Below are positions 22,401-35,193 of a stretch of 64,000 nt of DNA, piece by piece. The stretch comes from Spizellomyces punctatus DAOM BR117 (taxonomy: Eukaryota > Chytridiomycota > Chytridiomycetes > Spizellomycetales > Spizellomycetaceae): NCBI RefSeq assembly GCF_000182565.1, contig NW_015971548.1:364047-428046 (forward strand), written 5' to 3'. Made by a program: the position numbers and the translations under genes. Each line of letters opens with the position of its first letter. Positions within the stretch are counted from its first letter, which is position 1. Below the pieces are notes generated by a model, which was given only the letters and a program-made list of their open reading frames with translations, searched no databases and had not been told where the DNA came from.

Positions 22401-22870
22401 CGTCTCTTCTCGATGCCACCTCCGTTCCTAGTACCTCCGCACAAGATGATCGATGGAGAAAGATTCCAATCGGGGCTTTCCGACGATCGAGACGGATGAG
22501 TGGAGATGGAGGTGGATGGCGGGGATTAAAAGCGGCCATTAAAGGCGGCCGGAGGGTGTTTAACGAAACGCTTTTGGTAGAGGGTGGCATGTGGAGCCAC
22601 CAAACTCCGCAACACATACCCCTCGACAGTGACACTGTCAATGAGAGTTTATCTGTGAATGCACCCAACGCGACCCAGCATCGTATGGAAAACTCTTATG
22701 AAGACGATTTTGTTCGGGAACTGGGTGGAGAGTGGGGTGCTTTAGATAAAGCCTGTGAGGAACATGCTCTTAATTCACCTGGTGAATCGGTATTTGGAGA
22801 TGTGCACGGCCGGCGAAAGGGGAAGGGCAAGAAGAAGGGGAAAAAGGTCAAGATAGGTAGACGGATTTAA
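19403..22870 (+). CDS. PHD-finger chromatin protein, large and low-complexity
   Basis: Three exons (19403-19937, 20000-20116, 20172-22870) give about 1,116 residues. The PHD finger is split by both introns: LYCICRSEYDGEEFMIACDG, then CQEWFHGKCVGV, then YYCDECCPKPP. This Cys4-His-Cys3 pattern with WFHGKC is that of histone-tail readers. A second Cys cluster follows soon after (CVLCDGDCTC). The first 150 residues are Ser/Asp- and then Lys/Gly-rich. The middle has long acidic runs (DEEEDDDDDDD), a 13-residue Ala tract near 22050-22090 and Pro/Ser-rich linkers. The C terminus is basic (KGKGKKKGKKVKIGRR). The start is the first ATG in frame (MPATEFDS). Nuclear chromatin binding is the reasonable role; which histone mark or complex is not readable. 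Confidence 0.87.
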
Positions 22871-23251
22871 TAGTGTACATATCCTTTTGTAATTTTGGCA
22901 TCTTTATTGAAAACTATATAGTAGGTAGATTTCTAGGGCGTGAGATTGTGATTGAGAGTTGATGTTGTAGATTGGGTCACTCAAACAGACATGCATTATC
23001 AAAAGGAATATAAATTCCAATTCACAACCATTATTCGCATCCAAATTTTATATTTTACAGAATGCTAGTTTTAAAACAATCATAGAATCGAATCATATAA
23101 TAATAACTTGGTTTTTGTCTCCCTCTCCAATGAAGAATTACTTACAATGTGTAAAAGTATACAACTATAAACAGTGTGCGTAGCCGTTAGCTTTCTTCCT
23201 CCCCTTTTTGTCATATACCTTGGAGGTGGATAGTTCGAAACTAGGCTTCTT
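22871..23251. other. Convergent 3' regions
   Basis: AT-rich sequence between the stops of the PHD-finger (+) and C2H2 (-) genes. Nothing beyond expected 3' ends. Confidence 0.5.
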
Positions 23252-24279
23252 TTATCTCCACATTCCATGCCATCGATTCGGGACCTGACTACGCGGCGAA
23301 ACTGGGGCCGATGAGGATGAAGAGAGATGGTAGCGGGAAAGGTCTCTGCTGCCTTGGTGTTTAGGTACCGTCGCGGGCGGTGGAGGGAGACGAATTTGGT
23401 TAGGGATTGATGGTTGTACGGCGCTTAGGAATGACGGCAGTTGGGGGAATTTTGGGTTTGGTGTTTGATGTGGAGATGGGGATGGGGATGGAGGCGATAA
23501 ATGTCGTCGAGAAGGGAGATGTGGTAGGATTTGGAGAGATGATGATAAAGATGGTAATTGTGGTGGAGGTGGTGGTGGTGGGGGTCGTGGTCGTGGCGGG
23601 GCTACTGGATAATGATGTGTCGGTGGAGGTAGGGATAGGGACGGAAGATAAGACGGACCAACCCAAGGCATGTGCCCTGTATTGTGATATGAAGGATCTG
23701 GTCCGTAGGGATAATAGCTTTGATGATGACGGTGCAAATTGCCCATATCCTCGTATTTGATCTCGTTCTCGTCATCTTCGTTATTCGATCCACTTTCCAA
23801 TGTCTCGCCATCTGTCCCAACACTGTGCTCGCGGCTGCTTTCCCTCTTTTCGTATCGCTTTCGCATGGCTTCCAAGCTGCGATGTCGTCTCAACGTATCC
23901 GACCTTGTGAAGCCCAGGCCACACAAGTCACAAGTGTATGGCTTGGATCCTGTCTCCATATGGACACTTTGCATGTGCCGACGCTGATCAAATTTACGAC
24001 GGAACGTTCGATTACAGAGCTCGCATTTGAAAGGCCGGAGGTTGGAATGGACTAGCTCATGAGATTGCAGGTTGAATCGGCGGGTGAAGGCCTTGCCACA
24101 GTCTAACTCATTTTGGCGAATGTCAGATCAACACTCGTTTTACATTCTGATGCAGCCCGCTTGGATATTCTATTGAAAATCTCACCTGGTTCCGGGCACT
24201 TGAAGAGTTTTGGTGAAGTATGTCCCAATTTTTGACCATCGCCAGCCACCGCTTCTGGCGAAGACCGCATTGGCTTCAT
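23252..24279 (-). CDS. C2H2 zinc-finger transcription factor
   Basis: Two exons (plus coordinates 23252-24102 and 24186-24279) give 314 residues. The finger array begins at about residue 27: FKCPEPDCGKAFTRRFNLQSH, FKCELCNRTFRRKFDQRRH and YTCDLCGLGFTRSDTLRRH. The first two fingers are complete, with typical linkers. In the third the second His is not in place (HRSLE follows), so it may bind zinc poorly. The rest is an acidic segment (SGSNNEDDENEIKYED) and a long Pro/Ser/His-rich tail with a run of eight Pro, typical of activation regions. DNA target is unknown. The promoter side is a 2.6-kb gene-free stretch, which could hold its regulatory sites. Confidence 0.87.
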
Positions 24280-26837
24280 TATCTATCCACTGTGGAGGCC
24301 TAAGAAAGAAATGGCACCAAGCAATGACAGAATAGACATTAACATGGACGGGCTATCAAAGCAACCGCAAAAACAGCAAGTAACAGCTGGGCTTACGCGG
24401 GAGCGGAGAGATCCTCCCCGTTACATGCGGCTTTTTATTCGGGAAATATAAGCGGTGGCGAAAAGAAGACTTGTGTATAACAAAGAATGACGACGCATTC
24501 GGCAAGTCCGTTTCCTCTTTGTTAGTCACAAGGGGGAATTGGAAGAAAAACTCTCCCAGCGGGAGGTGAGATGTTGGTAGTTTTTGGCAAAAAGGCTGAC
24601 GAGAAAAAGTCGATAAAATCTGCCTTATAAATTGTCTTTGGTTTTTGTTTGCCCAAAAAGCAGTTTCTTTTTTGGAGGGACGAGTTGTTTGGTTTGCTTT
24701 AAAAGATATTTATTACGCTTTCCAATGCGCAGAACTCTTCCACCAGCCAACCAAAAGAAAACCCCCATTTCCCTCCGCCCAACAAAGAGTTCCTGCCCGC
24801 ATAACAAAAAAGAAGAAGAAAACAAAAGCCCCATGAGTAGGGTGGCGGTTTTCACACTTTTTAGATTTTTGAACACCCAGCCCATTTTGTATCGCCTTGG
24901 AGTTTTGAGACGGTACACGACTCTTGAAATTTCAACTAGTTGCTGCTTCAGTCTTGCTGAACTCTTTATAGGTAGTGGCTTTCATCTCGACTTTTGTTTG
25001 AGCATGAATCAAGGGAGTTACATTAAAGCTTTTTTACGAATGCGGGATGGAAATCGCTAACATGGCAATAACCATGTGTGTGTGCTTAAAGAAATTATCA
25101 AGGTTTTAGGACGCGCTACGAAAGTAACACTAATTTCTTTCTTGTGTGTGTGTGCTTTCAGTTTGAAAAAGAACTTGCAATCACCCCCGCCAAAAGGTTT
25201 TGTAAAGTGTGTCCAACAACAAAAGAAAAAAACTTGCCAAACTACAAACCAATTGACTTTGTCGTTTCCAACAGTTTTTTTTTTATATTGGCCTTTCCAC
25301 AGTTGGAGCTTTTTGTCGAAATCCACGTTGCTTTAGCATTCAGTCAAACACTACTCAGCCAAAGAGTTTTTAAAGAAACAGTACATTCCATCGTCCTTAA
25401 GCACATTGACGTCTCATTTTTGTCTAGTAACTTGGCATTGAGGGTTTACGGGATGCACACAGTTTTGCAAGCTTCACTGGAATTCATCATGATTTGATGA
25501 GGTGTGCTGACCGAGGATCAAGAAAGGAAAAGGAACTGCTGCATTTGTTACGTTATTGGCCCGCCAAAATCGATAGCATTTTGTAAAAGCAGAAAGTGCG
25601 ATGTGTAGGAGATATCCCTCCATTTCCCGCATTTCCTCAAACGTGCAGCTCTTCTGTCATTAGCACGAATGTCCGCACGCGTTACGCAATGTAACCACCC
25701 TAAAGTCCAAAGATTTTTAGCGCGCAAGTTATACTTTTAACCATATGGGACAAACTCCAGAGTCAAGACAGGTTGAACGACTTTGATTAACCATAATATG
25801 GTGTTTTTGAGACGACGGTATTCTTTAATCCTCCCAGCTGATCTTGTGGGCATGCCACGGCTCGTCACCGCTCATCCGTCATTCTGGAACAAGTCATTTG
25901 ACATTTGCGCCGATTAGCAGTTATCCTTCCCCAATCGCCCGAAATTATCCTCCAGTGAATACCGAATGTTAACAGCAAATCTCGCCCGTTTTTGCACCAA
26001 AGAGCATATAATCGCATCGTTACATGACATCCGATTCTCATCTTGTTGGCAAGTGCCAAAACGAGCCGTGCCAGCACAATTACAGCGACATCCGTAAACA
26101 TGACATTGGATACAGGAGATGACTTTCAAGTTTCCTGCATCTCGTCTCATTGTACAGTCGTTCATAGTGATCGTAGGCCTTTGGAGGACAGCTTCGGCTT
26201 CCCTCCGCTCCGAATATGCAATGGTGAGGTCAGCAAAGTTCACTGAACTGCGTACTGCCGATCAAAATTAAATAAGCAAGCGCTGATAACTACAGTTTTC
26301 ATACGAACAATCTTTGGGACTGCTAACGGCACTTGTATAGCTAAGGGTAGCCGACGTTAAGGTTATGCGTAGAGGACGGCCTGACGGTCAAGCGCCATCT
26401 TATATCCAGCCGTGTGGAAGACCAGTGGCATGCTGTACATATAGTGGGACCTGGATCTCACAGAAACGTATTTAATGGTGCCGTGCTCTAATTCTGCGAA
26501 TGTCAAGCCACTTTGACCGGCTATTCTTTTTGTTAAGGATATACACTGGAGGACAGCTGTTTATCATATATCTGACGGGCACATGATACCAATTGCTAAT
26601 GTGCTGTACGACTCGCCCTTGCGACAACAAAGAATTTATGACCTGGCCACCGGCATCAGGACACAATCCAATGATGATAGTTTTGTAGTGACTATCATCC
26701 AGCGTTTGCTATCTCTCTTGTAGACCTTGTGTCAAACAGTAGTTTGGCAGATATGCGAACTCGACAAGGCTCGTGTGTGGCACAGCAGAACGGGCATCCG
26801 GGCATACCGAGCAAGACTTTAGGATGAGCAGAGATCA
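24280..26837. other. Long gene-free region
   Basis: About 2.6 kb without a gene I can support, the longest such stretch here. 24580-25400 is rich in T- and A-runs such as GTTTTTTTTT and AAAAAAGAAGAAG and has no coding periodicity by eye. Short open frames (for example minus 25914-26243) lack splice context or recognisable protein features. It may hold distal regulatory DNA of the flanking genes, or an unrecognised non-coding RNA. Confidence 0.45.
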
Positions 26838-26949
26838 TGGTGCAAATGGCCAACCATAGTGATGTCAAACCGGGTATGCACCTTTAACATTTTACTCATA
26901 TCCTTTGGGAACGGTGATTTGGGGTGATTACCTTGTTCAGTTCAACAAT

Positions 26950-29058
26950 ATGCATGCGTTCAATGGTGACCGAAAGGGAGAACAAGCCGCCTTTGCTGGG
27001 CAAGATAGTGAGCATGCGGGAACCGCATATCAAGCAGATACTCAACAAAATGATTCACAAATGCTCAGCGCTCCGCAAGTCAAGCAAGAAATTGGAGATG
27101 ACGTGGTGATTGATTGGAAACAATCGCGAACTGAAGCTTGGGCACAAGCACCTCCTAGCATACATCAAAGCCCTCTCCCGGCTAGCACAACAACAGAAGA
27201 GAAAGAAAAGCGGAGCCTTTCCCCCGACTCTGTACAATCTGCAGTCGAGAAAAAGCTACGTCTGGAGTTTGAAGATCTTTCCGATGATGAAGGCGAAACC
27301 CCCACACCTGCGTCCTCTGTAGCGGGAACTCCGGTTGCTACATCTCTGTCATCTGACGAAACCGAACTCGTTCATGGTCTTGAACGTCTCCTCCAAGTAT
27401 ATGATCCAGACCGAGACGCATCTCAGGACGAACAAGCACTTTACGACAAGCTTTACAACTGGATGGAAAGGAGGATGACGATGGACGCAAGGTTCATACC
27501 ATGGAAACCCGACACAACAGAAGAGCAGGCACTATATTCCCCAAGCATATTACACAGCTCGCGCGCAGGTCGATTTCATTACTTCAAATCCCGTCGACAG
27601 TCTGTCAAGAAATATGCGGAACCCGCCACCGCGCTACTGATTGGTAATCTTGCCTGGAAATGGCGAAAGCCTGATGCTGCAGGTCTCCAAGAACAAACAG
27701 AACCCAATATCATTATATCAGGAACTGAAGGCAACGTCACGATGATCAGAGAAGGCACCTCGGCCGAGGATTTCGTCTATGAGACAAAGGGGGACACCAT
27801 CACGACAATGGCTGTCCACAAGATTTTCGCGCACAGTCCTCTTGACCTAATTACTGGGGATGCCGATGGAAACATCAAGTTGATTTCTCAGCAAAGGGTG
27901 TTGGTGAAGCATACGCTGGGGGCTGCAGTAACGTGCATCGAGGTCGTCAATAGTATGGGTGCGTGTAGGCCGCCAAATGAGTTGATGGTGTGAGATCGAC
28001 CACCGTTGCTGAACTTGTCACCAGCAAACAGTACCTATATCGTTGCAGGAGATTCCAGTGGAGTTGTCACCGCATTTGATTTCATTGAGCGACTCTGGCA
28101 GGTGCGAGTAGGCGGGTTGCAAACAGCTCCCGATCACAACGTACGTGTTTCATTGCCCAACATTGAATCCAACCTATTGTTCCACTGATTCGCATTCATA
28201 TTTAGTCAATGGATTACAACCCTGGCATCACTGCCATTCTCTCCCTCAAACTCTATGACCCATACGGCATGCGCAACAGCATTCTCCTTGTCTGTGACGG
28301 CGCACCGCATATTCACGTCTTTCAAGGGGACCAACGGATCTTGACAATGGGTCTTCCATCGAGTGTTACTTCGGTAGGAAAGAACTCTTCTTTCTGTCGT
28401 TAGAATACATATCTCACCTCCGCTTTTCTTTTCGGGGCACAAGATGTTTAAAGGGTACTTCTCCTATCGTAGTTCACCAATAGATACACTCATCCCAAAA
28501 GCAGCTCTTACATCACCACGTTCACACCCCCAAGTCCTTATGGCTACCGACCAAGGAGAAATATTGATCATGGACGGCTGGCTCAATGTAGGCTGTTAAA
28601 GAAATACGATCACATGGTATCGGATGCTGACTCTTTTGACACAGATCCGTCGATACATTGCTCTCGACACCTGCGTAAGGAAACTTAAAGGCTTCAGGTT
28701 GGAATCGCAAACAAAAGACGATACCGATTATATCGCCGTCGTTGGACACTTTTGCGATATGAACGTGTTCAAAGATGGAAAGGTAAGAATGCGACTTTCC
28801 TTAAATTTTTGGCGATTTGACATGGTTCACAACTGAATTTGTAAAAAGCATATATATTCCCTTCCGACGCATGATTGGATTCACGATTTCGACATTATTT
28901 CTCTTCCCGATGATCCAGATGGCGTGCGAGTAGGAGTCACACTACTAGATGGGCATGTCCAGACCTATAGGATGCTTAAATCGGAGGGCAAAGCGGCAGG
29001 AGATAACTCAGACATGGATGTGGACGACGAGGAGGAGGAAGGGGAGATTTTGGAATAG
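26950..29058 (+). CDS. Beta-propeller (FG-GAP/WD-like) protein, unassigned
   Basis: Six exons (26950-27958, 28025-28140, 28206-28373, 28444-28587, 28645-28782, 28849-29058) keep phase and give 594 residues. After a Gln/Ser/acid-rich N-terminal 200 residues come repeated blade-like units: DLITGDADGNIKLI, YIVAGDSSGVVTAFDF, SILLVCDGAPHIHVF, VLMATDQGEILIMDG, YIAVVGHFCDMNVFK and VGVTLLDGHVQTY. These (V/I)xxGDxxGxVxV patterns are typical of beta-propellers of the FG-GAP or WD type. The end is acidic (DMDVDDEEEEGEILE). I do not recognise a specific family; ITFG2-like proteins are one possibility to test. The start is uncertain: a 12-nt exon (MSNR, near 26862-26873, donor GTATGC) could join in phase upstream. 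Confidence 0.75.
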
Positions 29059-29143
29059 CCAAATGCCACGGTGATATGATTCAATGCCTATGTACAAAAT
29101 GGGTGTGTACAAAACCCCTACGAGAACTCAAGTCACAAAGTCA

Positions 29144-32100
29144 CTATAACAATGCAACCAGGACTCTCCGTGCGAGAACTCCAATTTCGTCATCTGCATG
29201 CCCCGTCACAGCCCCCTCAACGGCTTTCCTGATTCGTGGATCTTTGAACCTGCCGTCATCACTTACAGCCACGCATGCAGCAAGCAGTTTGAGAGCCGAC
29301 ATTTGGACCTGTATGTTGAATAGAGAGAGAAAAGGCGCGGTCAATGGCGATCCGTTCGCTCGCTAAGCGTTGGCTTCGACTGAGATGGGCACTTACGATA
29401 TCAAATGGGCTTTCCAAACCATGCAAACAAGCCTCCGCTAGATCCTCCAAGATACCAGCAATATCAGTCGGTTTCTGATGTGACCCATGCGTGTAGACGT
29501 ACACGATATGAAAGAGCGTCTGCGAGCACAACCAGACGGATGTGAGAGGAAACACTACGAATCCGCACTGTAACTAAAATTCTTACCTGAAAACTAGCGG
29601 CAACCCCTACACTGCCGTTCGTTCCACTCGTGACCCTCAAAACCGTCTTCCAAACCATCGCACCAAGCCAAAGGGCAGCATCACGACGGTCTTCGCTTAA
29701 AAGGTTTTTGAAGGACTTTGAGAGGACATTTGCCATGGCCGTTTGGCAGCTTTCGTTAGGTGGGGAAGCGAGGGTATCGAGGACAAGATTGAGAACGGAT
29801 TCAAATGTGTTTGGTTTCTCTTGACGGGCTAGGGGCGGTTGTTCGGTAGCGAGTAAGGCGATGATGATAGCAAAGAAGTCTATAGCGCTCAAGTGGAGCT
29901 TTTGACCTTCCTCCGTATCTGCGAACCGGTCAATAAAAGTCAGTTTTTTTGCATCCTTAGCATCTCGCGCCCGAAGATTCATCTTTTAGAAACACTCACT
30001 GTCGGCTGAAAACCCTGTCAAAACGCCTCTGGCAACAATTATACCACTCTCCAATATGATTCCTTCAATTTTCCGCCCCCATAGTCCTGCGACGTGGCAC
30101 AACCAGTACACCCAGCCTTTAGTCAACCATATGTCCCCCTCCTCCCATGCCTGCATGAACAGGGGTGGAATGATGACACAAGTCTTTTGTATAGGAAATC
30201 TTGCAAGAATTTCCAGCGACAATTGACGAAGTTGGGCATACTGAGATGGCATGGTCGCGCTGCATTTGTAGACATTTACAAATTGCTAACCGTCAATGCT
30301 GTGTCCAAACCAGAAATTTACGAACGCGATCCTCCTACCAGCGTAAAAGGTGGTTTAGAATGATCGATCCAGTATGCTCTAGCGAAGGACGTTGTGGCTC
30401 GGCCGTAGGCAGTGCATCATCAGTTAAAGACTGGCGATAAATGTAATCTGATGGAACTATAATTGAAGAGAAGGCGTCTATCGGTAGAATCTCACAAAAT
30501 AAAACTCGTCAGCATTATCCTGTAGCGGCATTGGTACGAAGGGAAGACACGCACACCTTTAAAACTAGGAAAGGACACAGTCTCAGAAAAACCAACTCTT
30601 CCCCTTCACCATAATCTCGTTTGCTAGCATCCGTGCAAGTGTCCAGCCGAATCCAGCCGGCCACAATTTCCAAAGCGCACAGACTAGATTCTGGATCGGT
30701 CCAAAAAGCAGCAAGTGTGCTTAAAACTCGCACCATGATAGAATCTTGGGGCGCTGCGTAGAGTTTGCGGAGAAGTATAGGTAGGATCTGTGGCCAGTAT
30801 GCTGGTGGGCATATCTCACCCCACATTTTGAGTGTTGAAAAGAGTGCATCAAGATGGTCTGTGTTGTGAAATGGCAGGGTTACTTTTGATGTTCAGAGGT
30901 GAACGAAGGGAGGAGAGCGCATACCGGTGGAGTTATTTTGAGCATCTGGTTTGTCCAAGGTTGGGGCACCGACCTCTCCTGGAGTTTTCGGTATCCTGTG
31001 CGTTGCCGAAGGTTTGGTTCGTGCTGTAGTTCTTTTGAACATACGAATAATAAGCGCTTTCAGTATGAGATTGTGCGCAACCGTTGAACAAAAAATGGTC
31101 ATTATCAAAACCAACCGGGTATATTCTACGAATGCACTCACAGCTTCCGCCCGTGGCTTGTGCTGTCCTAAGACAGTTACAATCCGTCTTACGGCAGTAG
31201 ACCGGATTTCATCGTCAGGAGAGTTTAATACATCGCAAAGCTTGGGTATCAGATATGTCAGATCTAGCGTTGTATAGGGGAGGAAATTAATCAGAATGAA
31301 TAGAATTTGAAGTTGATCGCAAAATATTACCAAGATGGCTAATCAGGTATTCACACGTATCTCCCGTCCAAACCCCATCATCTCGGATTCTTTGGACAAG
31401 TTGCTCAACCAGCCCTCTTCTGACGGCAAACATCGCAGTAATCTCATCCACAACGGGTAGTAAGTTCTTGCCTGACGCAATCATGTCTAGAAAGCCCTCA
31501 ATGACATCTTCTTTGTTCACAGTGGCCAGAGTGGCGAGAATCCGTGGAGCACCGCTTGCCATGACCTCTGCATCCATCATGGACAAAATTGGACGCGAAA
31601 GTGCAGAGATATGTTTTGGGAGGAAGTGTCGTAAAAGGGCAAGCAGCAGTGGTTGGGCTAAAGGATCACATAACTTCGGACAGAGAGCACCGTAACAAGT
31701 CAAACTTGTGCAGGGAGAAAAGAGCTAATATCGGTCACTTACGTTTTCCGCCACCATATCGCGCAGTCGCTCGTCCAGTCCTGTCTCATTCAAAATATTC
31801 AGAGTCTCCGATTCGGTCCACTGAATGAGGGAGCAGCAAATCACACCAATCGGCTCAAACACAGACTCGCTTCGAGGTACCTGATGATGCATGTCTTAAA
31901 CATGTAATATCTTTGGCCCAAGCATAGCAACCGCGTTCTACCTCATCAAGCTTTGCGCCCAAAAAAGCTTCATATCGAGTGCGCGACATGCTCCAGAGTT
32001 TTGGATGTAGGCCAGAAGCGAGCGATATACAAAGTCCTGATATCGCTTTCGTCACTTCTCCGTTTCTTGATCGGCTACGCAAAGCACAAATAATTTCCAC

Positions 32101-33101
32101 GATCGCACTTAATACTTCCGTCCCAAAGCCATGTGCCCAATAAAACTATTATCATCGAAACTATGAGCCAGAAACACTCTCAGATAGCGCTACAAAGGGA
32201 TACTCACTGGTAAGAGACTATTAACCAGCTCTTCTATGATATCTAGAACTTCACCCATCCTATCATTTACAAGGAGCCCCTGTGCGGCTCCCTTGACTAA
32301 ATCGAAGGCACAGCCTAAGCATCCCGTGGTCAACTTGGTGTGGTGTACAGTATTGTCTTCTGCAACCAGCCTACGCGCACCAATTCTTTGTAAATTTTCC
32401 AAACGTCGCTATCATAGTACGAGTGACATACCTGTCATTGTTGATTCGGTAAAGAAACCCCCGCACCAGCGTCCATGCTTGGACATCACGGAGGAGCAAA
32501 TCAGATCCCTCAGTAGCCAAAACAACACTCAATGCATCCCTCTTGCTTCCCGTTTCGAGAACCTCCATTAGAACAGCCACAAGCTCCACCTTGAATGGGC
32601 CATTGAACAGAAAGGAGATTATTCGGATGGACTTGTTACGATCAGGACCCTTTTTGATGATCTAAGAATATGGTAAGATGAAAGAAGGCATTCGCGCTTT
32701 GTGGACAACCCGGTGGAAGACATACCTTGTCTCGTAAAGGACTCCATATTTCCCTCATGGAAGTTCGCCTGTCGTCATTGCGTTCCAAGTAAGCTTCTAG
32801 ACCTCGCAACGCCGACGCTGTTGGAGCTTGAGTTGATACAAACGCATGTAAGCAAATTTCCATAGGCGTCCCGTCATACATTAAAACACTTGTTGCCTCT
32901 CACCCACGTACTATTGGCGTCGTCTTTACGGTATGCCTCACAGACACGTCTTAGAACGGGCTCGGGTGTATTGAATAGAATGAGGAAGGACTTGCCCAAC
33001 GATGGGGGTACATGGTATGAAGGCTGTGGTGGCTCGAGCACTTGTGAGGGAACAATTCCATTTTGGATATCTTGTATGCTTTTGTTAATGTAGTCTACCA
33101 T
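29144..33101 (-). CDS. Large HEAT/armadillo-like repeat protein, unassigned, exons partly resolved
   Basis: Many short exons on the minus strand encode helix-rich sequence of about 1,100 residues. The start ATG is at 33101 (MVDYINKSIQDIQNG). At the 3' end four exons join in phase: 30000-30240, 29587-29918, 29397-29519 and 29144-29308, the last ending VLARRVLVALL. Other clear coding blocks lie at about 32700-32880, 32370-32590, 32220-32400, 31860-32050, 31330-31690 and 30515-30830. Repeated amphipathic helix pairs (LIPKLCDVLNSPDDEIRSTA, ILPILLRKLYAAPQDSIMVR, LLLALLRHFLPKHISALSR) are HEAT-like. Splice joins between about 30260 and 32900 are not settled. No catalytic motif is seen, so a scaffold role is likely. 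Large HEAT proteins such as focadhesin/RST1 are candidates I cannot confirm. Confidence 0.7.
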
Positions 33102-33858
33102 TGTCAAGAAGCACCCCAGGAATATGAGTTAGGATCTGAGGTGTTCGACAACGGTTGGGGTGAGTCACGTTGTTACCATAGCATTGCGCAGCATTTGGAT
33201 GTTGTTTGGTTACGTAAAAACTTTTTGAGAAATTATGCTATTTTCCAAATGCAAACACCCTTGCTTTGCCGTCTTGGGCATCTTGAAGCTCTAGCTGAGG
33301 GTCAACCAAGCTAACACCATGGATGGCACTTCGTTGCGTTTGAACCACATAATGGGCAAACGAGACATATGTCAGGCCACTCAGATGTATTGTGCCCTAC
33401 GGTCGTTACTCCAGATATGCAGAAGAAACATGCATTTTGAAAAGAGTGGCGGCCGTGATGGAATTTTCGTGGAGTATATAACACCCGCATGAGGAAAACC
33501 AACAAAGCACAAATCCGTGTATACTGTTTACATTCACTTTTGCCATATGGCATGAGAAGCGTCTTTTTGAATGAATATGGACAAGTAGCTTTGTGTAATG
33601 GTGAGTGCTTCCCCTATTGAAGATATTTTTATCGCATTTCTGAAAGGAGGATCGGATTTCTAAGAATAGGGACTTTCGTTCCTTTGGGTTTGGGTGGGCT
33701 TCCATTTATTCTAAACTCCAATATTGTCTTTATATTTTTGTTCGAGCTGCCAAGTCGGAGGCTTAGCTCCGATTAAAGCTCGACTTAAAAGCCAGGCTCC
33801 CCTCGTCTGAGTACTCGTACATACGTTCAGACTTTGTACTTTCCATACAGTTGACACC
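33102..33858. other. Divergent promoter region
   Basis: Lies between the starts of the HEAT-like gene (-) and the arrestin-fold gene (+). No coding or structural feature found. Confidence 0.5.
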
Positions 33859-34987
33859 ATGTTCGGCGGAAAAACCCCTGTGCATCTCCACGTTCCCGAT
33901 ACTCACGCAATAGGAGACCGTCCTCTCGTTGGTGCCGTTACCATCGACGTATCGAGTCCATTGGAAATCAAAGGCGTTCAAGTCAGCTTCTACGGGGAAG
34001 CGGAAATAGAGTATGAGTACACCAAGATGGAGGAAAACTCGGAGGGACAGAAAGTCAGCAAGAAACACGAGTTCAAGAAGGAGAAAAAGTTTGATAAAAC
34101 GAAGGTTCAGGTTACTGGCCCTCAGGTATGCACAGCGTGGTCAACTTTAATGTGCTGCCGAAAGGCTTACCGAATTTGTTATTTTTCTTTTACAGAAATT
34201 GAACCCTGGCAACTATACCTTCCCCTTTGAGCTCAACCTTCCTACCCACCTGCAGCCCTCGTTCAAATATAAGAAAGATAAAATGGAGGTGGAAATCAAA
34301 TATCGCCTCCATGCAAAAGTGCTAAAAGGAGCATTGAAGTCAGACAGCAAGTCAGAAAAAGCTCCTCTGAAGATTCTCCCAGCTGTCCCTGCCCCGTCTC
34401 CCAAAGAAAAGAGCGACACGAACAAGTTCATGTTTGGAAAGGGAACCAGCACAGTGAGCGTGAAGCTGCCGGACACAACCTTCACTCTTGGTCAATCTAT
34501 CGTGTTCAATGTCGAATGTAATAACGACTCTAAGAAGAACAACAAGGGGATCAAGGGCAAGCTTGAGCAGAAAATTAAGCTTAAGAGTGGCGAAGCCGAG
34601 GTTCCAGACTACCACCATGAGAAGACCGTTGCCGAGTCCAAAGCAGAAGGTGCTGGCGAGAACCGCACGACGGTTGTTCGCGAATTGAAGCTTGAAACCA
34701 GCAACCTCCCACCCACAGTTCACCATCCTTTCATCGAGATCGAATACAAGCTTCACGCATCAGCTGACTACAGCTTTGCAAAAGATCCTGCTGTGAAGGT
34801 TGACGTGGTTATTATCCCTCGTCAAGCGCAGCAATCTCATCCAGGTGCCAGCACCGGCCAGAACTACACATGGAACACTGCTCAATCTCCCGCCCAACCC
34901 ATGCCCATGCCAATGGCAATACCAGTGGAGATGCCAACGCCGATGCCGATGCCCATGGCGGAACAACCGGTTCACGTTAGTGCGTAA
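33859..34987 (+). CDS. Arrestin-fold protein
   Basis: Two exons (33859-34125, 34196-34987) give 352 residues. The first half is an arrestin N-domain: DRPLVGAVTIDVSSPLEIKG, VQVSFYGEAEIEYEYT, then after a charged loop NPGNYTFPFELNLPTHLQPS, the Y-x-FPF-x-L-x-LP-x-x-L-P-x-S pattern of alpha-arrestins. The second half is the C-domain (TFTLGQSIVFNVECNND, PFIEIEYKLHASADY). The tail is a Met/Pro repeat (PMPMPMAIPVEMPTPMPMPM) ending VHVSA. No PPxY motif for a Nedd4-type ligase is visible, unlike many fungal alpha-arrestins. It may therefore work as a trafficking scaffold without direct ligase recruitment. Partner unknown. Confidence 0.87.
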
Positions 34988-35193
34988 GTAGATACCTTAT
35001 TATATACTCCGCTTAAAAATGTGCTAGTTAGAATCAAGCAGAATCGAAATATTAGACATCTTATTCGTCAGACTTGCAGTAGAGTATACATTGATATAAG
35101 AACAAATTATACAATGGAACCATACGTATGTGTAGATACAACTTGCAGGTGTTTCCTTGGGCAACAATGTCCTTCTGTACAAACCCGCGACAT

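Noticed and set aside
25914-26243. Cys-rich 109-codon frame on the minus strand
   Set aside because: Cys residues are irregular, there is no splice or promoter support, and the surrounding region has no coding character.
34880-34970. Met/Pro codon repeat as a microsatellite of separate interest
   Set aside because: Imperfect and short, and explained as the low-complexity tail of the arrestin-fold protein.
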